Source: Prevotella sp. Rep29 (GTDB taxonomy: Bacteria; Bacteroidota; Bacteroidia; Bacteroidales; Bacteroidaceae). From it: 64,000 nt of DNA. Of the stretch, positions 16,054 through 25,647 are shown piece after piece; within the stretch, counting starts at the first letter, position 1; every line of letters starts with the position of its first letter. The position numbers and the translations under genes are program-made. Below the pieces are notes generated by a model, which was given only the letters and a program-made list of their open reading frames with translations, made no database searches and was not told where the DNA came from. The stretch covers positions 2,604,001 to 2,668,000 of the forward strand of contig NZ_CP047159.1 in assembly GCF_019551475.1 (NCBI RefSeq), in the 5' to 3' direction.

Positions 16054-17572
16054 GACTTTCCTGTTTCTTTTTGCGCTCTCTCCTCATCCGCGCCACGGGC
16101 ATTCCCATCTGCTCCCGGTATTTTGCCACGGTGCGTCGGGCGATGGGGAAACCTTTCTCTTTCATGATGGCAGTGAGCGCTTCGTCGCTCAGCGGCTCGT
16201 CCTTGTCTTCGCTGTCGATGATTTCTTTTAGGATGACTTTCATTTTCCGTGTTGACAATTCTTCGCCGTCGGCAGTGGTATAGCCTTCGCTGAAGAAGAA
16301 TCTCAGCGGGAAGATTCCCCAGCGTGTCTCCACATACTTAAGATTGCTGACGCGCGAGATGGTAGAGAGGTCTAGTCCTGTCCGCTTTGCCACGTCTTTG
16401 AGTTTCATCGGGCGGAGTTCTGTCTCGTCGCCTTCCTGAAAGAATTTCCGCTGTATGTCGATAATCGCCCTCATGGTCGTGACCATTGTAATCTGCCGTT
16501 GTCTGACCGCATTGATAAAGTCCTGCGCCTTGCTGACTTTCTCTTTTGTATAGAGCAGCGCCTCTTTGTCTTTGCGGGTCATCGTCTCTTTATTTTCCTG
16601 ATAGTTTTTCAGCAGTTCGGTAAAGGTGGGTGAGATGTGCAGCTCCGGAATATCGCCTCGGTTAAGGGAAAACGTAAGCGTTCCGTCGTCGCCTGTATCC
16701 ACGATGAAGTCGGGCGTTATTTGCTGAATGCTCCTGCCCTCCGTTTCTCCCAACGCTGCTCCGGGCTTCGGGTTCAGTCGATGTATTTCTGTCTGCAAGG
16801 TTTCTGCCTGCTCGTCGGTCAGTCCCAGTGCAGCAACAATCTTGTTCCAGTTTTTTTTCGTGAATGCTTCGAAATGGCTTCTCACCACTTTCTCCATACG
16901 TTCTTTCCATACAGAGTCTGGCTTACGCCGTATCTGCAGCAGGAGACACTCCTGCAGGTTGCGTGCCCCAATTCCCGGCGGGTCGAACGTTTGCAGCACA
17001 CGCAGCACTTCCTCTATATCAGCCGTGCTCACATCTATGTGGTGGTAGATGGCGAGTTCGTCGGCGATGGTGTCGAGTTCTTTTCGGAGCAGTCCGTCGT
17101 CGTCGAGCGAACCGATGAGATATTCCATGATTTCCCGTTGTTGCTCGGTAAGCATTTGCTCGCCCATCTGTTCTCTCAGTTTGTCATAGAACGACACGGG
17201 GTCTCCATACACTATTTCTTCATATTCGGCTGTCTGCTTGCTGTATGAAGGGCTGTGATAGTCGGGCATCTGGTCGTCGCTCCCAATGCTTTCCAACGCT
17301 GCATCCAAGGCATCGGCACGCTCCTCTCGTTCCGTCTGTTGTTCGAAGGTTTCTTCTGTGCTATCGTCTCTCGCTTCCTCGTTCTGTCCTTTCAGTTCTC
17401 TGCCTTCCTCACTGATTTCCAATGCCGGATTATCATCAATCTCCGCATTGATACTCTGTTCAAGTTCTGTCAGCGGCATTTCCAACAAGTGCACATTAAG
17501 CATTTGCTGCGCTGTAAGGCGCTGCACCTGCTGTTGTTTCTGCTCCTGTATATTGACAAGTTTTTGAGGCAT
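16046..17572 (-). CDS. rpoN: RNA polymerase sigma-54 factor RpoN
   Basis: A 508-residue sigma-54. The N-terminal glutamine-rich activator-interacting region (QKQQQVQRLTAQQMLNVHLLEMPLTELEQ) is followed by an acidic linker, the core-binding domain, an HTH (LKDVAKRTGLDLSTISRVSNLKYVETRWGIFPLRFFFSE) and the C-terminal RpoN box ARRTVAKYREQMGMP. It directs polymerase to -24/-12 promoters with bEBP activators. First gene of a tight operon with PAP2, purE and ispG. Its promoter shares a 34-bp block with leuS. Confidence 0.97.
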   Translation of the reverse strand: MPQKLVNIQEQKQQQVQRLTAQQMLNVHLLEMPLTELEQSINAEIDDNPALEISEEGRELKGQNEEARDDSTEETFEQQTEREERADALDAALESIGSDDQMPDYHSPSYSKQTAEYEEIVYGDPVSFYDKLREQMGEQMLTEQQREIMEYLIGSLDDDGLLRKELDTIADELAIYHHIDVSTADIEEVLRVLQTFDPPGIGARNLQECLLLQIRRKPDSVWKERMEKVVRSHFEAFTKKNWNKIVAALGLTDEQAETLQTEIHRLNPKPGAALGETEGRSIQQITPDFIVDTGDDGTLTFSLNRGDIPELHISPTFTELLKNYQENKETMTRKDKEALLYTKEKVSKAQDFINAVRQRQITMVTTMRAIIDIQRKFFQEGDETELRPMKLKDVAKRTGLDLSTISRVSNLKYVETRWGIFPLRFFFSEGYTTADGEELSTRKMKVILKEIIDSEDKDEPLSDEALTAIMKEKGFPIARRTVAKYREQMGMPVARMRRERKKKQESHE

Positions 17573-17597
17573 AACGAGACGCTCTTTAATATAATGT

Positions 17598-17631
17598 GCA
17601 AAATTAGATAAAATTTCCGAGATTATAAACC
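17598..17631 (-). promoter_or_regulatory. rpoN promoter with block shared with leuS
   Basis: Read leftward from 17631: a block with TTATAATCTCGGAAATT followed by the -7 box TAATTTTG (17606-17599). Thirty of 34 positions match 41083-41116 before leuS. Just upstream is an inverted repeat AACTTGAACAAGTT (about 17645-17658). Confidence 0.75.
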
Positions 17632-17680
17632 AGTTGAGATAAAAACTTGTTCAAGTTTTCGGTTTCTAAAAATCTCCCCC

Positions 17681-18328
17681 TCACTTAAAGTATTCCACCA
17701 TTTGCGCTGCCAAGGCTGCCAGTTTCTCGGGACTGTCGTTGCCAAACCTTTTCCATGTTTGCTCGCACGCCGCCATCAGTGGATGGTCTGCCGGCGCGTT
17801 CCTCTTCAGGTAAGGGTCGCAATGCTGGTAGCATTCCATCAGTTCCACCACCTCTTCGGGCTTGATTTTCATCTTCTTAGCCAGTTCGATAATCTCCGGC
17901 GTCTCGGGCACCATCGTGTTGGGTGTCAGTCGGAAATAGAGGTCGAGGACGAGGATGAGCATGGCGGGTTTGAGGTGGGGATGTCCTTCCATCGGGCGGA
18001 AGTCGCGTTCGAATGTTTCGTTTTCCTCCACACCGTCGTAGAACATACCTGCCTGTCCGAAGCCTTTCATCTGGCGGAGCAGTTTCACTCCCCGCGCCAG
18101 ACGTTGCGGACTTTTCGCATATTTCGCCCAGAGGCGCTCCAGTTGCGGTGTGTCTAACTGTCGCAAGCGGAACATCTGTTCGTAGAGCATCTGCGGAGGG
18201 ATGTGCAGTTCCATACTCAGCTCCACCATCTGGCGGGAGTATAGTGGTTTCAAGCCTGTCGGCTTTTTCAGATAGAGCTGCATGAGCAGCAGCCAGTATT
18301 CGTCTGACCAGTTAAAATGTTTTCCCAT
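17681..18328 (-). CDS. Conserved hypothetical protein
   Basis: A 215-residue cytoplasmic protein, no signal or membrane segment, rich in charged helices (start MGKHFNWSDEYWLLLMQLY; end EKLAALAAQMVEYFK). I do not recognise a characterised domain. It reads like a conserved Bacteroidales protein: good codon use, and a leftward TAACTTTG -7 box at 18362-18355. It stands alone upstream of rpoN with its own promoter, about 108 bp before the rpoN start. Confidence 0.75.
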   Translation of the reverse strand: MGKHFNWSDEYWLLLMQLYLKKPTGLKPLYSRQMVELSMELHIPPQMLYEQMFRLRQLDTPQLERLWAKYAKSPQRLARGVKLLRQMKGFGQAGMFYDGVEENETFERDFRPMEGHPHLKPAMLILVLDLYFRLTPNTMVPETPEIIELAKKMKIKPEEVVELMECYQHCDPYLKRNAPADHPLMAACEQTWKRFGNDSPEKLAALAAQMVEYFK

Positions 18329-18419
18329 AATCTTCTTTCATTTCGTTACGCAGCCAAAGTTATTAAAAATCAGCGAAAAAGCAAAATATAAACAAAAAAT
18401 CTTTTTGTTTACGAAAATG

Positions 18420-18451
18420 TTTGCATAGTTCAAAAGAAATACCTAATTTTG
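18420..18451 (+). promoter_or_regulatory. Promoter of the secreted protein gene
   Basis: TTTG (18420-18423) and TAATTTTG (18444-18451) with 20 bp between, a textbook Bacteroidetes promoter, 32 bp before the ATG. Confidence 0.8.
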
Positions 18452-18483
18452 CACATCAATAAATTATTAATAACAAAAACAAA

Positions 18484-20034
18484 ATGCTTATGAAAAAACT
18501 TTTTACTTTATTTACAATGATGCTTGTGTTTGCAGCTAATGTTGCTGCGGAAAGCGTAACTCTCCAATATTCTGGCACAGAAACAGGAAACATGACGGGG
18601 GAAAATGATGCTGCTACCGTAGGTTTAGATGCAGCAAAATGGTCTGTTGTGGCAGACAAAGGAGGCAATAATAATTTCCCTGGCTTAAATAAAGCTGGTG
18701 ACATTCGCCTTTATTGGCATGCGAATGGTGGAAACACGATTACCGTGACCTCTCTTGAAAATGCTACAATTAACTCCATTACAATAACTTTTACAGGAGC
18801 TTCTTACAACAATGTTTCTGTAACAGCAGGAGGAAGTACTATCACTGGTACGGATGGGGTATATAATATCAATGCATCTTCTTTTGTATTAGGAAATGCT
18901 AACACCTCAAACATACAAGTAAGAATCAAAACTATCGTTATCGATTATTCTGCTTCTACAGACACCCGTACTGCTACATCCATCGATTTTTCTGGTGGTT
19001 ATGTTACTAAATTCACCTATGGTCCTAACGAAATGCCGACATTGCCTACTGCTACCGTAAAAGCTAACGGAAGCACAGTAAGCGGTGCCGCTGTAACATG
19101 GGCTGTTGAAAAAGTTTCAGGAAACGACAAACTCATTCCCACCATCAACGGCAATAAGATTGAAATTCCCAACCAATCATATGGAAAGTTGAACGTTACT
19201 GCTTCATATGCTGGTGATGCAACAACCTATCAGCCAAGTACAAAAAGCTACACCATCGATGTTTACAAAGGCCGCATGAATATTGCAGAAATCTTAGAAG
19301 ATTTTGAAAACAAAGGTGAAGAAGACTGGAGTGCAGGCATTCCTACTTCACTCTGGATGGTAGAAGACTATGGAGGCGGTATGTTGTTCGTAAGCAATCC
19401 TACAGTGACTTATGTCAACGGTTCTTACACCTATATCAAAGACGATTACAATAACAACCTACTGCTTTTTGGAAGTGGTTTGGGATTCCAAAAAGGCGAT
19501 GTCATTACCAGCGACCAGGGTGGCGGTGAATATGCTCCTATCTATGGCGACCTGAAGACCTACAACGGACTGCTGGAACTCGCTGTCACACAAAACAACT
19601 TCCAGGTAGAAAGCAGCGGTGCTACGGTTACACCTGAAACCATTACCACTCCGTTAATGCTTCCTCTCGTTTCATCCATGAACGCATATCTGAAGATTGA
19701 AAATGCTGTTTACAAGAGTGCTGATGGCAGGAACTTGACCTTCACTGCCGATGAGACCGATTTCATCGTTCGCCAGAACTGGACCAACGTGGCTATTGAC
19801 GGCTTGGAGGTGGGTGCTACCTACACCCTCGAGGGTATGGGAGCCATATATAACACCACTCCGCAGCTCTATCTCATCAGCTTCGAAAAGACTGCCGATG
19901 CGACAGCCATCAAGAACATTGATGCCGACGCTGCAGACGCCAACGCTCCTATCTACAACCTCGCAGGACAGCAGGTGACAGACAGCTACAAGGGTGTTGT
20001 GATTCAGAACGGCAAGAAGCGTTTGAACAAATAA
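18484..20034 (+). CDS. Large secreted protein with Prevotella-type C-terminal motif
   Basis: A 516-residue exported protein. Signal peptide MLMKKLFTLFTMMLVFAANVAA precedes Thr/Ser/Asn-rich beta domains (about residues 23-160), an Ig-like part (about 165-265) and an OB-fold-like part (about 275-475). The tail PIYNLAGQQVTDSYKGVVIQNGKKRLNK is a short C-terminal module common in Prevotella secreted proteins and possibly related to sorting. No catalytic motif is visible; an adhesin or carbohydrate-binding role is possible. Base composition is AT-richer at the 5' half. It has its own promoter and terminator, so it is a single-gene unit. Confidence 0.85.
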   Translation: MLMKKLFTLFTMMLVFAANVAAESVTLQYSGTETGNMTGENDAATVGLDAAKWSVVADKGGNNNFPGLNKAGDIRLYWHANGGNTITVTSLENATINSITITFTGASYNNVSVTAGGSTITGTDGVYNINASSFVLGNANTSNIQVRIKTIVIDYSASTDTRTATSIDFSGGYVTKFTYGPNEMPTLPTATVKANGSTVSGAAVTWAVEKVSGNDKLIPTINGNKIEIPNQSYGKLNVTASYAGDATTYQPSTKSYTIDVYKGRMNIAEILEDFENKGEEDWSAGIPTSLWMVEDYGGGMLFVSNPTVTYVNGSYTYIKDDYNNNLLLFGSGLGFQKGDVITSDQGGGEYAPIYGDLKTYNGLLELAVTQNNFQVESSGATVTPETITTPLMLPLVSSMNAYLKIENAVYKSADGRNLTFTADETDFIVRQNWTNVAIDGLEVGATYTLEGMGAIYNTTPQLYLISFEKTADATAIKNIDADAADANAPIYNLAGQQVTDSYKGVVIQNGKKRLNK

Positions 20035-20061
20035 ACTGACAACGCATTCATACAAACGAAA

Positions 20062-20086
20062 AAGCCCCTTGCGAGGGGCTTTTTTG
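20062..20086 (+). terminator. Rho-independent terminator
   Basis: Stem AAGCCCCT / AGGGGCTT with loop TGCG, followed by a T-run, 27 bp after the stop of the secreted protein gene. Confidence 0.93.
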
Positions 20087-20200
20087 TTGTCTGATGGTAA
20101 ACTCCGTCTCCTTTGCTTTTCCCGAATACGAAGCAGGCAAGCACCGCATCTTAAGAAATAAACGAATTTGTTTCGTTCTCCAACCGATTTTTCGTACCAC

Positions 20201-20356
20201 TACATAAGGTACTGACGCTCGACAATAAAAATAAAATCAGGCTTTTATTTTGTATTATCCTCGCTTAATCGTACCTTTACATAAGGTACTGACGCTCGAC
20301 AATAAAAATAAAATCAGGCTTTTATTTTGTATTATCCTCGCTTAATCGTACCTTTG
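20201..20356 (+). promoter_or_regulatory. Tandem 77-bp promoter duplication upstream of the DEAD-box helicase
   Basis: 20201-20277 and 20278-20354 are perfect tandem copies. Each has AAGGTACTGACGCTCGAC, an inverted repeat AAAATAAAA-TCAGGC-TTTTATTTT, and CTCGCTTAATCG before the -7 box. The proximal copy gives TTTG (20326-20329), 19 bp, TACCTTTG (20349-20356), a good promoter 36 bp before the ATG. In the distal copy the -7 box is TACCTTTA. At the copy junction GTACCTT-TACAT-AAGGTAC (20271-20289) forms an operator-like palindrome. The rest of the 20035-20392 gap holds a terminator and AT-rich sequence. A related element precedes the gene at 30273. Confidence 0.85.
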
Positions 20357-20392
20357 CAGCCTGATTTAAAAGTTTGATTAAAAAGACGTTAC

Positions 20393-22249
20393 ATGAAGAC
20401 ATTTGAAGAATTAGGAGTTTGCGCAGAGATACGGCGTGCCATCGAAGAACTCGGTTTCGAACAACCCATGCCCATCCAGGAAGAGGTGATTCCCTATCTG
20501 CTGGGCAACCGCAACGACGTGATTGCACTCGCACAGACAGGAACCGGAAAGACGGCTGCATTCGGAATACCACTGCTGCAACGCATCAACACGGCTGAGA
20601 AAAAGACGCAAGCCATCGTGCTCAGTCCTACACGCGAACTCTGTCTCCAAATCACCGACGACCTGAAAGACTTTTCCAAGTACATGACGGACATCCGCGT
20701 GACGGCAGTCTATGGGGGAACGTCTATCGTCAACCAAATCAACACACTCAAACGGGGCGTGCACATCATCGTCGCCACGCCGGGACGACTCATCGACCTG
20801 ATGAAACGGGGCGTGGCAAAGCTGGACGACGTGCACAACGTGGTGCTCGACGAAGCCGACGAAATGCTCAACATGGGGTTCAAGGAGGATATGGACGAGA
20901 TTCTTTCGGGCGTTCCGGAAGAGCGCAACACGCTGCTCTTCTCTGCCACGATGAGCCGCGAGATTGAACGCATCGCACGGACCTTCCTGCACGAACCGAA
21001 GGAAATCGTGGTGGGAAGCCGCAACGAGGGCGCCGAACACGTCAACCATATCTATTACATGGTGAACGCCAAAGACAAATATCTCGCACTCAAACGCATC
21101 GTGGACTACTACCCGCGCATATTCGCCATCATCTTCTGCCGCACCAAACTCGAGACGCAGGAGATTGCAGACAAACTCATACGCGACGGCTACAACGCCG
21201 AATCGCTGCACGGCGACCTCTCGCAACAACAGCGGGACCTGACCATGCAGAAATTCCGGCAGCACCTCACACAACTGCTCGTAGCCACCGACGTGGCGGC
21301 ACGCGGACTCGATGTGAACGACCTGACGCACGTCATCAACTTCGGACTGCCCGACGACATAGAAAACTACACCCACCGCAGCGGAAGAACAGGGCGCGCA
21401 GGAAAGAAGGGAACGTCTATCTCTATCGTCCACAGCCGTGAGAAACACAAAATCAGGGCAATCGAAAAGGAAATCGGAAAACAGTTTGTGGAAGGCGAAA
21501 TCCCATCGCCGAAAGACATCTGCACCAAACAACTCTACAAGGTGATGGACCAAATCGACAAGACCGACGTCGATGAAGAGCAGATTGCGCCCTTCATGGC
21601 TGACATCAACCGGCGCTTCGACTACATGGAGAAGGAGGAACTCATCAAGAAGATTGTCGCACTCGAGTTCGGGAAATTCCTCGCCTACTATGCGGATGCT
21701 CCGGAAATATCAAAGCCGGAACCCGCAAAACGAGAGAAAAAAGAGAAGAACAAAGGGAAAGACGGCGGCAACCGCAAACCGGAAAAGGGATTCCGCCGGC
21801 TGTTCATCAACCTTGGAAAAGACGACGGATTCTACCCGGGCGAAATCATGCAGTTCATCAATCGCAACGTGGAAGGCAAAAAAGTGGCTGTGGGACATAT
21901 CGACCTGCTCGCAAAAATCGCTTACATCGAAGTGTCTGAACGCGATGCACGGCGCGTGATGGACGGACTGAACGGTGCCGCCTACAGAAACCGCAACGTG
22001 CGCTGCAACGACGCTGACAACCCCTCCGAACAGCGAAAAGCAAAGCACGGAAAGCAAACCCCGCCGAAAGAAGAGCGCAACAGCAAGCGCAAAGGAAGAA
22101 AAAACAAACGGGAAATCCGCATGGAAAGCGGCAGAAAAGACGACTGGCGCCAATTCTTCCAAGGACACGACATCCAACTCGTGGGCGAAGAGCCCGACTT
22201 CTCGGAAGAGGGATGGGCACGAAGAAAACCGAAGAAAAAGAAAAAATAA
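20393..22249 (+). CDS. DEAD-box ATP-dependent RNA helicase (DeaD/CsdA-like)
   Basis: A 618-residue helicase. The Q motif (FEELGVCAEIRRAIEELGFEQPMPIQ), AQTGTGKTAAF (I), PTRELCLQI (Ia), TPGRLID, VLDEADEMLNMGF (II), FSATMSREI (III), DVAARGLDVNDLTHVINF and HRSGRTGRAGKKG (VI) are all intact. A DbpA-type RNA-binding domain follows (RRLFINLGKDDGFYPGEIMQFINRN, about residues 465-540), then a Lys/Arg-rich tail ending KPKKKKK. Such proteins act in ribosome assembly and cold or RNA-decay responses. The duplicated promoter points to strong or regulated expression. Confidence 0.96.
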   Translation: MKTFEELGVCAEIRRAIEELGFEQPMPIQEEVIPYLLGNRNDVIALAQTGTGKTAAFGIPLLQRINTAEKKTQAIVLSPTRELCLQITDDLKDFSKYMTDIRVTAVYGGTSIVNQINTLKRGVHIIVATPGRLIDLMKRGVAKLDDVHNVVLDEADEMLNMGFKEDMDEILSGVPEERNTLLFSATMSREIERIARTFLHEPKEIVVGSRNEGAEHVNHIYYMVNAKDKYLALKRIVDYYPRIFAIIFCRTKLETQEIADKLIRDGYNAESLHGDLSQQQRDLTMQKFRQHLTQLLVATDVAARGLDVNDLTHVINFGLPDDIENYTHRSGRTGRAGKKGTSISIVHSREKHKIRAIEKEIGKQFVEGEIPSPKDICTKQLYKVMDQIDKTDVDEEQIAPFMADINRRFDYMEKEELIKKIVALEFGKFLAYYADAPEISKPEPAKREKKEKNKGKDGGNRKPEKGFRRLFINLGKDDGFYPGEIMQFINRNVEGKKVAVGHIDLLAKIAYIEVSERDARRVMDGLNGAAYRNRNVRCNDADNPSEQRKAKHGKQTPPKEERNSKRKGRKNKREIRMESGRKDDWRQFFQGHDIQLVGEEPDFSEEGWARRKPKKKKK

Positions 22250-22399
22250 TCCCCAATCGGCATGGGAACGGGAAAAAGGATTCGCCCGATTCACATCCCC
22301 CGGGTTGTCTCCTTCTCAGGCGTGGACACATCAACCGTCCCCTACACTGTAAAGCTGTAGAGGTATGTCTGTCCTATATAATAAATAAGGTGAGATTGA

Positions 22400-22618
22400 C
22401 TAAATGGCATCAAAGCCCTTGGTGCTGATGCTCTTCACCACATCGTTGATGTCCTGTTCGATGTAATCATTCGCTTTCTGGCTGTCAAGCACACGCTGCT
22501 GTGCCTCCAACTCAGCATCGTCGTTATGGTAAGTGCAAGCCTTACTCTTCAGTTCTGCAAAAGCCCAACCTATCAGGGCAACGGCAACAATCGCCGCAAA
22601 AAAAATCAATGCGTTCAT
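22400..22618 (-). CDS. Small single-pass membrane protein
   Basis: 72 residues: one N-terminal membrane helix (MNALIFFAAIVAVALIGWAFAELKSKA) and a charged helical tail (DAELEAQQRVLDSQKANDYIEQDINDVVKSI). No known domain. A leftward -7 box TAACTTTG at 22656-22649 supports expression. It sits in the gap between the helicase and the antiporter, convergent to the former. Confidence 0.65.
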   Translation of the reverse strand: MNALIFFAAIVAVALIGWAFAELKSKACTYHNDDAELEAQQRVLDSQKANDYIEQDINDVVKSISTKGFDAI

Positions 22619-22733
22619 ATCTTATTCTTTTTTTACGTTTTCTGCCTGCAAAGTTAAAACTTCGCCAAAGCATCTCCAAATTTTTGATGCACAATTTTTC
22701 TCACCACCCCACAAAGAGGCGTGGATTTAACCT

Positions 22734-24197
22734 TTATGTCTCGATGGAATGGGGCTTTTCGTCACTTTCGATGGTCAGTAAGACGTCGCCTTTGCGCAGC
22801 TCCAGACGCCCGTTGGGCACGATAAAACTATTGCCGCGTTTGACCATCATGACCAACGTCCCTTCAGGAAAATGCATGTCCGAGAGGTGGTTGCCGCTGG
22901 CGAGATCGGCTTCGGAGAGCGTCATCTCTGACAGTCGCGACCCGAGTTTGTCGGGCAGTTCCACTCCAAACTCATTGCCCGTCTTCGGCTCTTGCGTGGC
23001 AAGTCCGAGCCAACGGGCACACGCCGTGATGGTGGTGCCTTGCAGCGAGAGCGAGAGCAGCGTGATGACAAACACCACATCGAACAGGAAATCGGCATCC
23101 TCGATGCCCGCAATGACTGGGTAAGTGGCAAAAATGATGGGGACGGCGCCGCGCAAGCCCACCCAGGAAAGAAAGAGCTTGGCTTTCACCGGCACGCGGA
23201 ATGGCTGCAAACACAGGAACACGGCAATCGGACGCGCAACAAACATCATGAACAGACCAATGGCTACCGCCACAAGCAGCACCCGGACCATCTGACTCGG
23301 ATTGACAAGCAGACCGAGCGTGAGGAACATCACAATCTGCAAAAGCCACGTGAGCCCCTGCATGAAAGTGTCGGTCTCCTGACGGTACGACAGCCGGCTG
23401 TTGCCCGCAACCAGTCCGGCAACATATACCGCCAGATAGCCATTGCCGTGCAGCAGGTCGGTCAGCGTGAAGATGATGAGAATCATACTCAGCACCAACA
23501 CCGGATAGAGCGACGGATTGGGCAGGTTGATGTGGTTCACAATCCACACCAACGCCCTGCCGCTCAGATAGCCCAAGAGCGCACCGACAGCCAGCTGGGC
23601 AACGATTTTCGTCGCCAACTCCATACCGGAAAACTCGCCTGCGGAGACAATCAGGTTGACCAGCGCAATGGTGAGCACGTATGCCATCGGGTCGTTGCTC
23701 CCGCTCTCTAACTCGAGTGTCGGACGGAGGTTGTGCTTGAGCCCGATGCCCTGTGAGCGCAGCAGGTTGAAAACGGATGCTGAATCGGTGGATGAGACCG
23801 TGGCAGCCAAGAGCAGCGACAACGGAAGCGACAGACCGATGTCGAGCTGTGTCCATTCGGAAAGGTAATAGATGAGCAGTCCCGTGATGACCGTCGTCAG
23901 AATCACGCCTACAGTAGAGAGCATCAGCCCCTGAGCCACTATTGGCTCGATGTCGCGACGCTTGGTGTCCATGCCGCCGGAAAACAGGATGACACTCAAC
24001 GAAAGCATACCGATGAGCTGCGCATCTTCATGGCTATGGAACTGCAATCCCAAGCCGTCGCTGCCGAAAAGCATGCCCGTGAAAAGGAACAATAACAGTG
24101 TGGGCACTCCGAAACGATAGCCCCACTTGCTGATGACTATGCTCACGAAAACGAGCACCGCACCCATGAAAAAGATATTCTCTGCCGTAAAATTCAT
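22734..24197 (-). CDS. Potassium/proton antiporter (CPA1 type with RCK_C domain)
   Basis: A 487-residue inner-membrane antiporter starting MNFTAENIFFMGAVLVFVSIV. About 12 hydrophobic helices include the cation/proton exchanger blocks FTGMLFGSDGLGLQF, AATVSSTDSASVFNLLRSQG and LELESGSNDPMAYVLTIALVN (acidic residues for ion exchange) and FLSWVGLRGAVPIIFATYPV. A cytoplasmic TrkA_C-like domain at about residues 405-487 has LRKGDVLLTIES. This matches the YhaP/CvrA group of K+/H+ antiporters that protect against K+ or osmotic stress. Confidence 0.92.
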   Translation of the reverse strand: MNFTAENIFFMGAVLVFVSIVISKWGYRFGVPTLLLFLFTGMLFGSDGLGLQFHSHEDAQLIGMLSLSVILFSGGMDTKRRDIEPIVAQGLMLSTVGVILTTVITGLLIYYLSEWTQLDIGLSLPLSLLLAATVSSTDSASVFNLLRSQGIGLKHNLRPTLELESGSNDPMAYVLTIALVNLIVSAGEFSGMELATKIVAQLAVGALLGYLSGRALVWIVNHINLPNPSLYPVLVLSMILIIFTLTDLLHGNGYLAVYVAGLVAGNSRLSYRQETDTFMQGLTWLLQIVMFLTLGLLVNPSQMVRVLLVAVAIGLFMMFVARPIAVFLCLQPFRVPVKAKLFLSWVGLRGAVPIIFATYPVIAGIEDADFLFDVVFVITLLSLSLQGTTITACARWLGLATQEPKTGNEFGVELPDKLGSRLSEMTLSEADLASGNHLSDMHFPEGTLVMMVKRGNSFIVPNGRLELRKGDVLLTIESDEKPHSIET

Positions 24198-24256
24198 TTG
24201 ACCATCTTTATTTTAAGGTCCGCCGCCCCACCTATGCGCAGCGGCGGACCGAATGA

Positions 24257-24649
24257 TTAGAATAACTCGCTGATTAACAGCGCCTCATCACCCTCGAAGG
24301 TGAGCACTTCCGTGACAGGTTCATAACTCATGCGCACGAACTGACTCAGTTGCAAAGCGACAAATGCCTGGTCCCTCGAGACGCAAACCTCTGCAATGTA
24401 ATTGCCGTTTACGGTCGGCGTAGGGTGAAATTCGCCAATCGCACTGATGAGTGACTCGCGAACCGCTTCGAGGATTTTCTTAAGTCGCTCGCCGTCAGCA
24501 GGTGTATACTCCAGCAGTCGTGCATCCACCACGCTGCCTGTCGGTTGATAAACAACCGTGGTTCGCAGCCCGAACAACGAACTGCTCACTGTGATACGGC
24601 TATCGGAACGCAGGGTCTCCCATATCCGTAAATTCTTTATTTTTGCCAT
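24257..24649 (-). CDS. Hypothetical protein
   Basis: 130 residues, start MAKIKNLRIWETLRSDSRITVSS, no signal or membrane segment, alternating strand/helix prediction by eye. No family recognised. It lies 60 bp upstream of the antiporter on the same strand, so the two may be cotranscribed. Confidence 0.7.
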   Translation of the reverse strand: MAKIKNLRIWETLRSDSRITVSSSLFGLRTTVVYQPTGSVVDARLLEYTPADGERLKKILEAVRESLISAIGEFHPTPTVNGNYIAEVCVSRDQAFVALQLSQFVRMSYEPVTEVLTFEGDEALLISELF

Positions 24650-24705
24650 GTTTCAATGTTTTTTGTTAATAATGATTCTTCCACTTCTTCTACGGAAAGA
24701 ACTTA

Positions 24706-25104
24706 CTAACAAAGCAAGCGCCTCAGCGTAATCACGTAATAGCGACGCGGAGACGCAACTCCAGCGCGAAAATAGGTGCAATATCGCGACAGGAGCAGAC
24801 TGGCATACTTACTAAGATTTAACGATTTACTTTTTGCCCAAGGACTTGTATATGATCCTGACTTTCCGCCATAGGTGGGCAACAGGCGGACAGGGCGGGA
24901 TGAACAGACGCGATGTGACGATGACGCCGGGCGCAACATGTCGCGGAACGATGAACGGCAGCCTTCAACCGCACTCTTGTCGCTGTCGTCGCACCCCCTC
25001 AAGAGGTCTGCTTTCTCACCGCTCAAAGCCACCGGCTGCTGCTTGATGCCCGCATGGGAATCAAGGAAGCCGCACAAGAAACAAGCGACAAAAACGAGAC
25101 GCAT
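24706..25104 (-). CDS. Small exported hypothetical protein
   Basis: About 132 residues from the Met at 25104 (MRLVFVACFLCGFLDSHA signal-like start). It ends in the basic YYVITLRRLLC. Serine- and arginine-rich, no recognised domain. The start is chosen because it begins the signal peptide; a longer form from 25185 would start inside the likely promoter (CAAAGATA at 25143-25150). Moderate confidence that it is a gene. Confidence 0.5.
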   Translation of the reverse strand: MRLVFVACFLCGFLDSHAGIKQQPVALSGEKADLLRGCDDSDKSAVEGCRSSFRDMLRPASSSHRVCSSRPVRLLPTYGGKSGSYTSPWAKSKSLNLSKYASLLLSRYCTYFRAGVASPRRYYVITLRRLLC

Positions 25105-25647
25105 CAGAACTGTTTTCACCTTACCGTTTTTGATAATTATTTGCAAAGATAAACAAAAAACGGCACAAAACGAAACATTTCCCACACATAATTATTATAT
25201 AGGGAAAGAAAGACAACACTCAAGAAACAACATGCCGCTGCCTTTTCCTGACAAAATTCCTGCAATCTCCATACGGCGCATACCAGATACTTAGAAACAG
25301 GAACCGCTTCGTGTCCCTTACGCCGCTGCTTCCCTTTCAAAAAACACTACGAATCTATTACCGTCACCGACAAGACACGCCTGAAATGTGTCACGCCAGG
25401 CGCATTTTTCACTGAAAAAGAACAATGCAAATTACGAAATGGAAGCAAAATCCTTGCTGTTTTCTTAAAAAAATTAACGCGCTTCCTGCCCTTTTTTCTG
25501 TCTCTCCGGACAATCAGTCCACCGAGAAAAAGATAGGCGATTCTACGAAAAAATTCCGTTTTCATCGGGGTTTCGAGGGTCTAAAAACACCCGAAGAATG
25601 CCTAAAACTTACCATATATACCGGAAATATTCACAAAAGGGTCGGCA

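Noticed and set aside
20411..21553. A 380-codon open frame opposite the DEAD-box helicase
   Set aside because: Antisense shadow: all helicase motifs are in the plus frame, and the antisense product lacks domain-like character.
22342..22366. Weak inverted repeat CTACA/TGTAG after the helicase gene
   Set aside because: Short arms with an adjacent imperfect match and no T-run; not convincing as a terminator.
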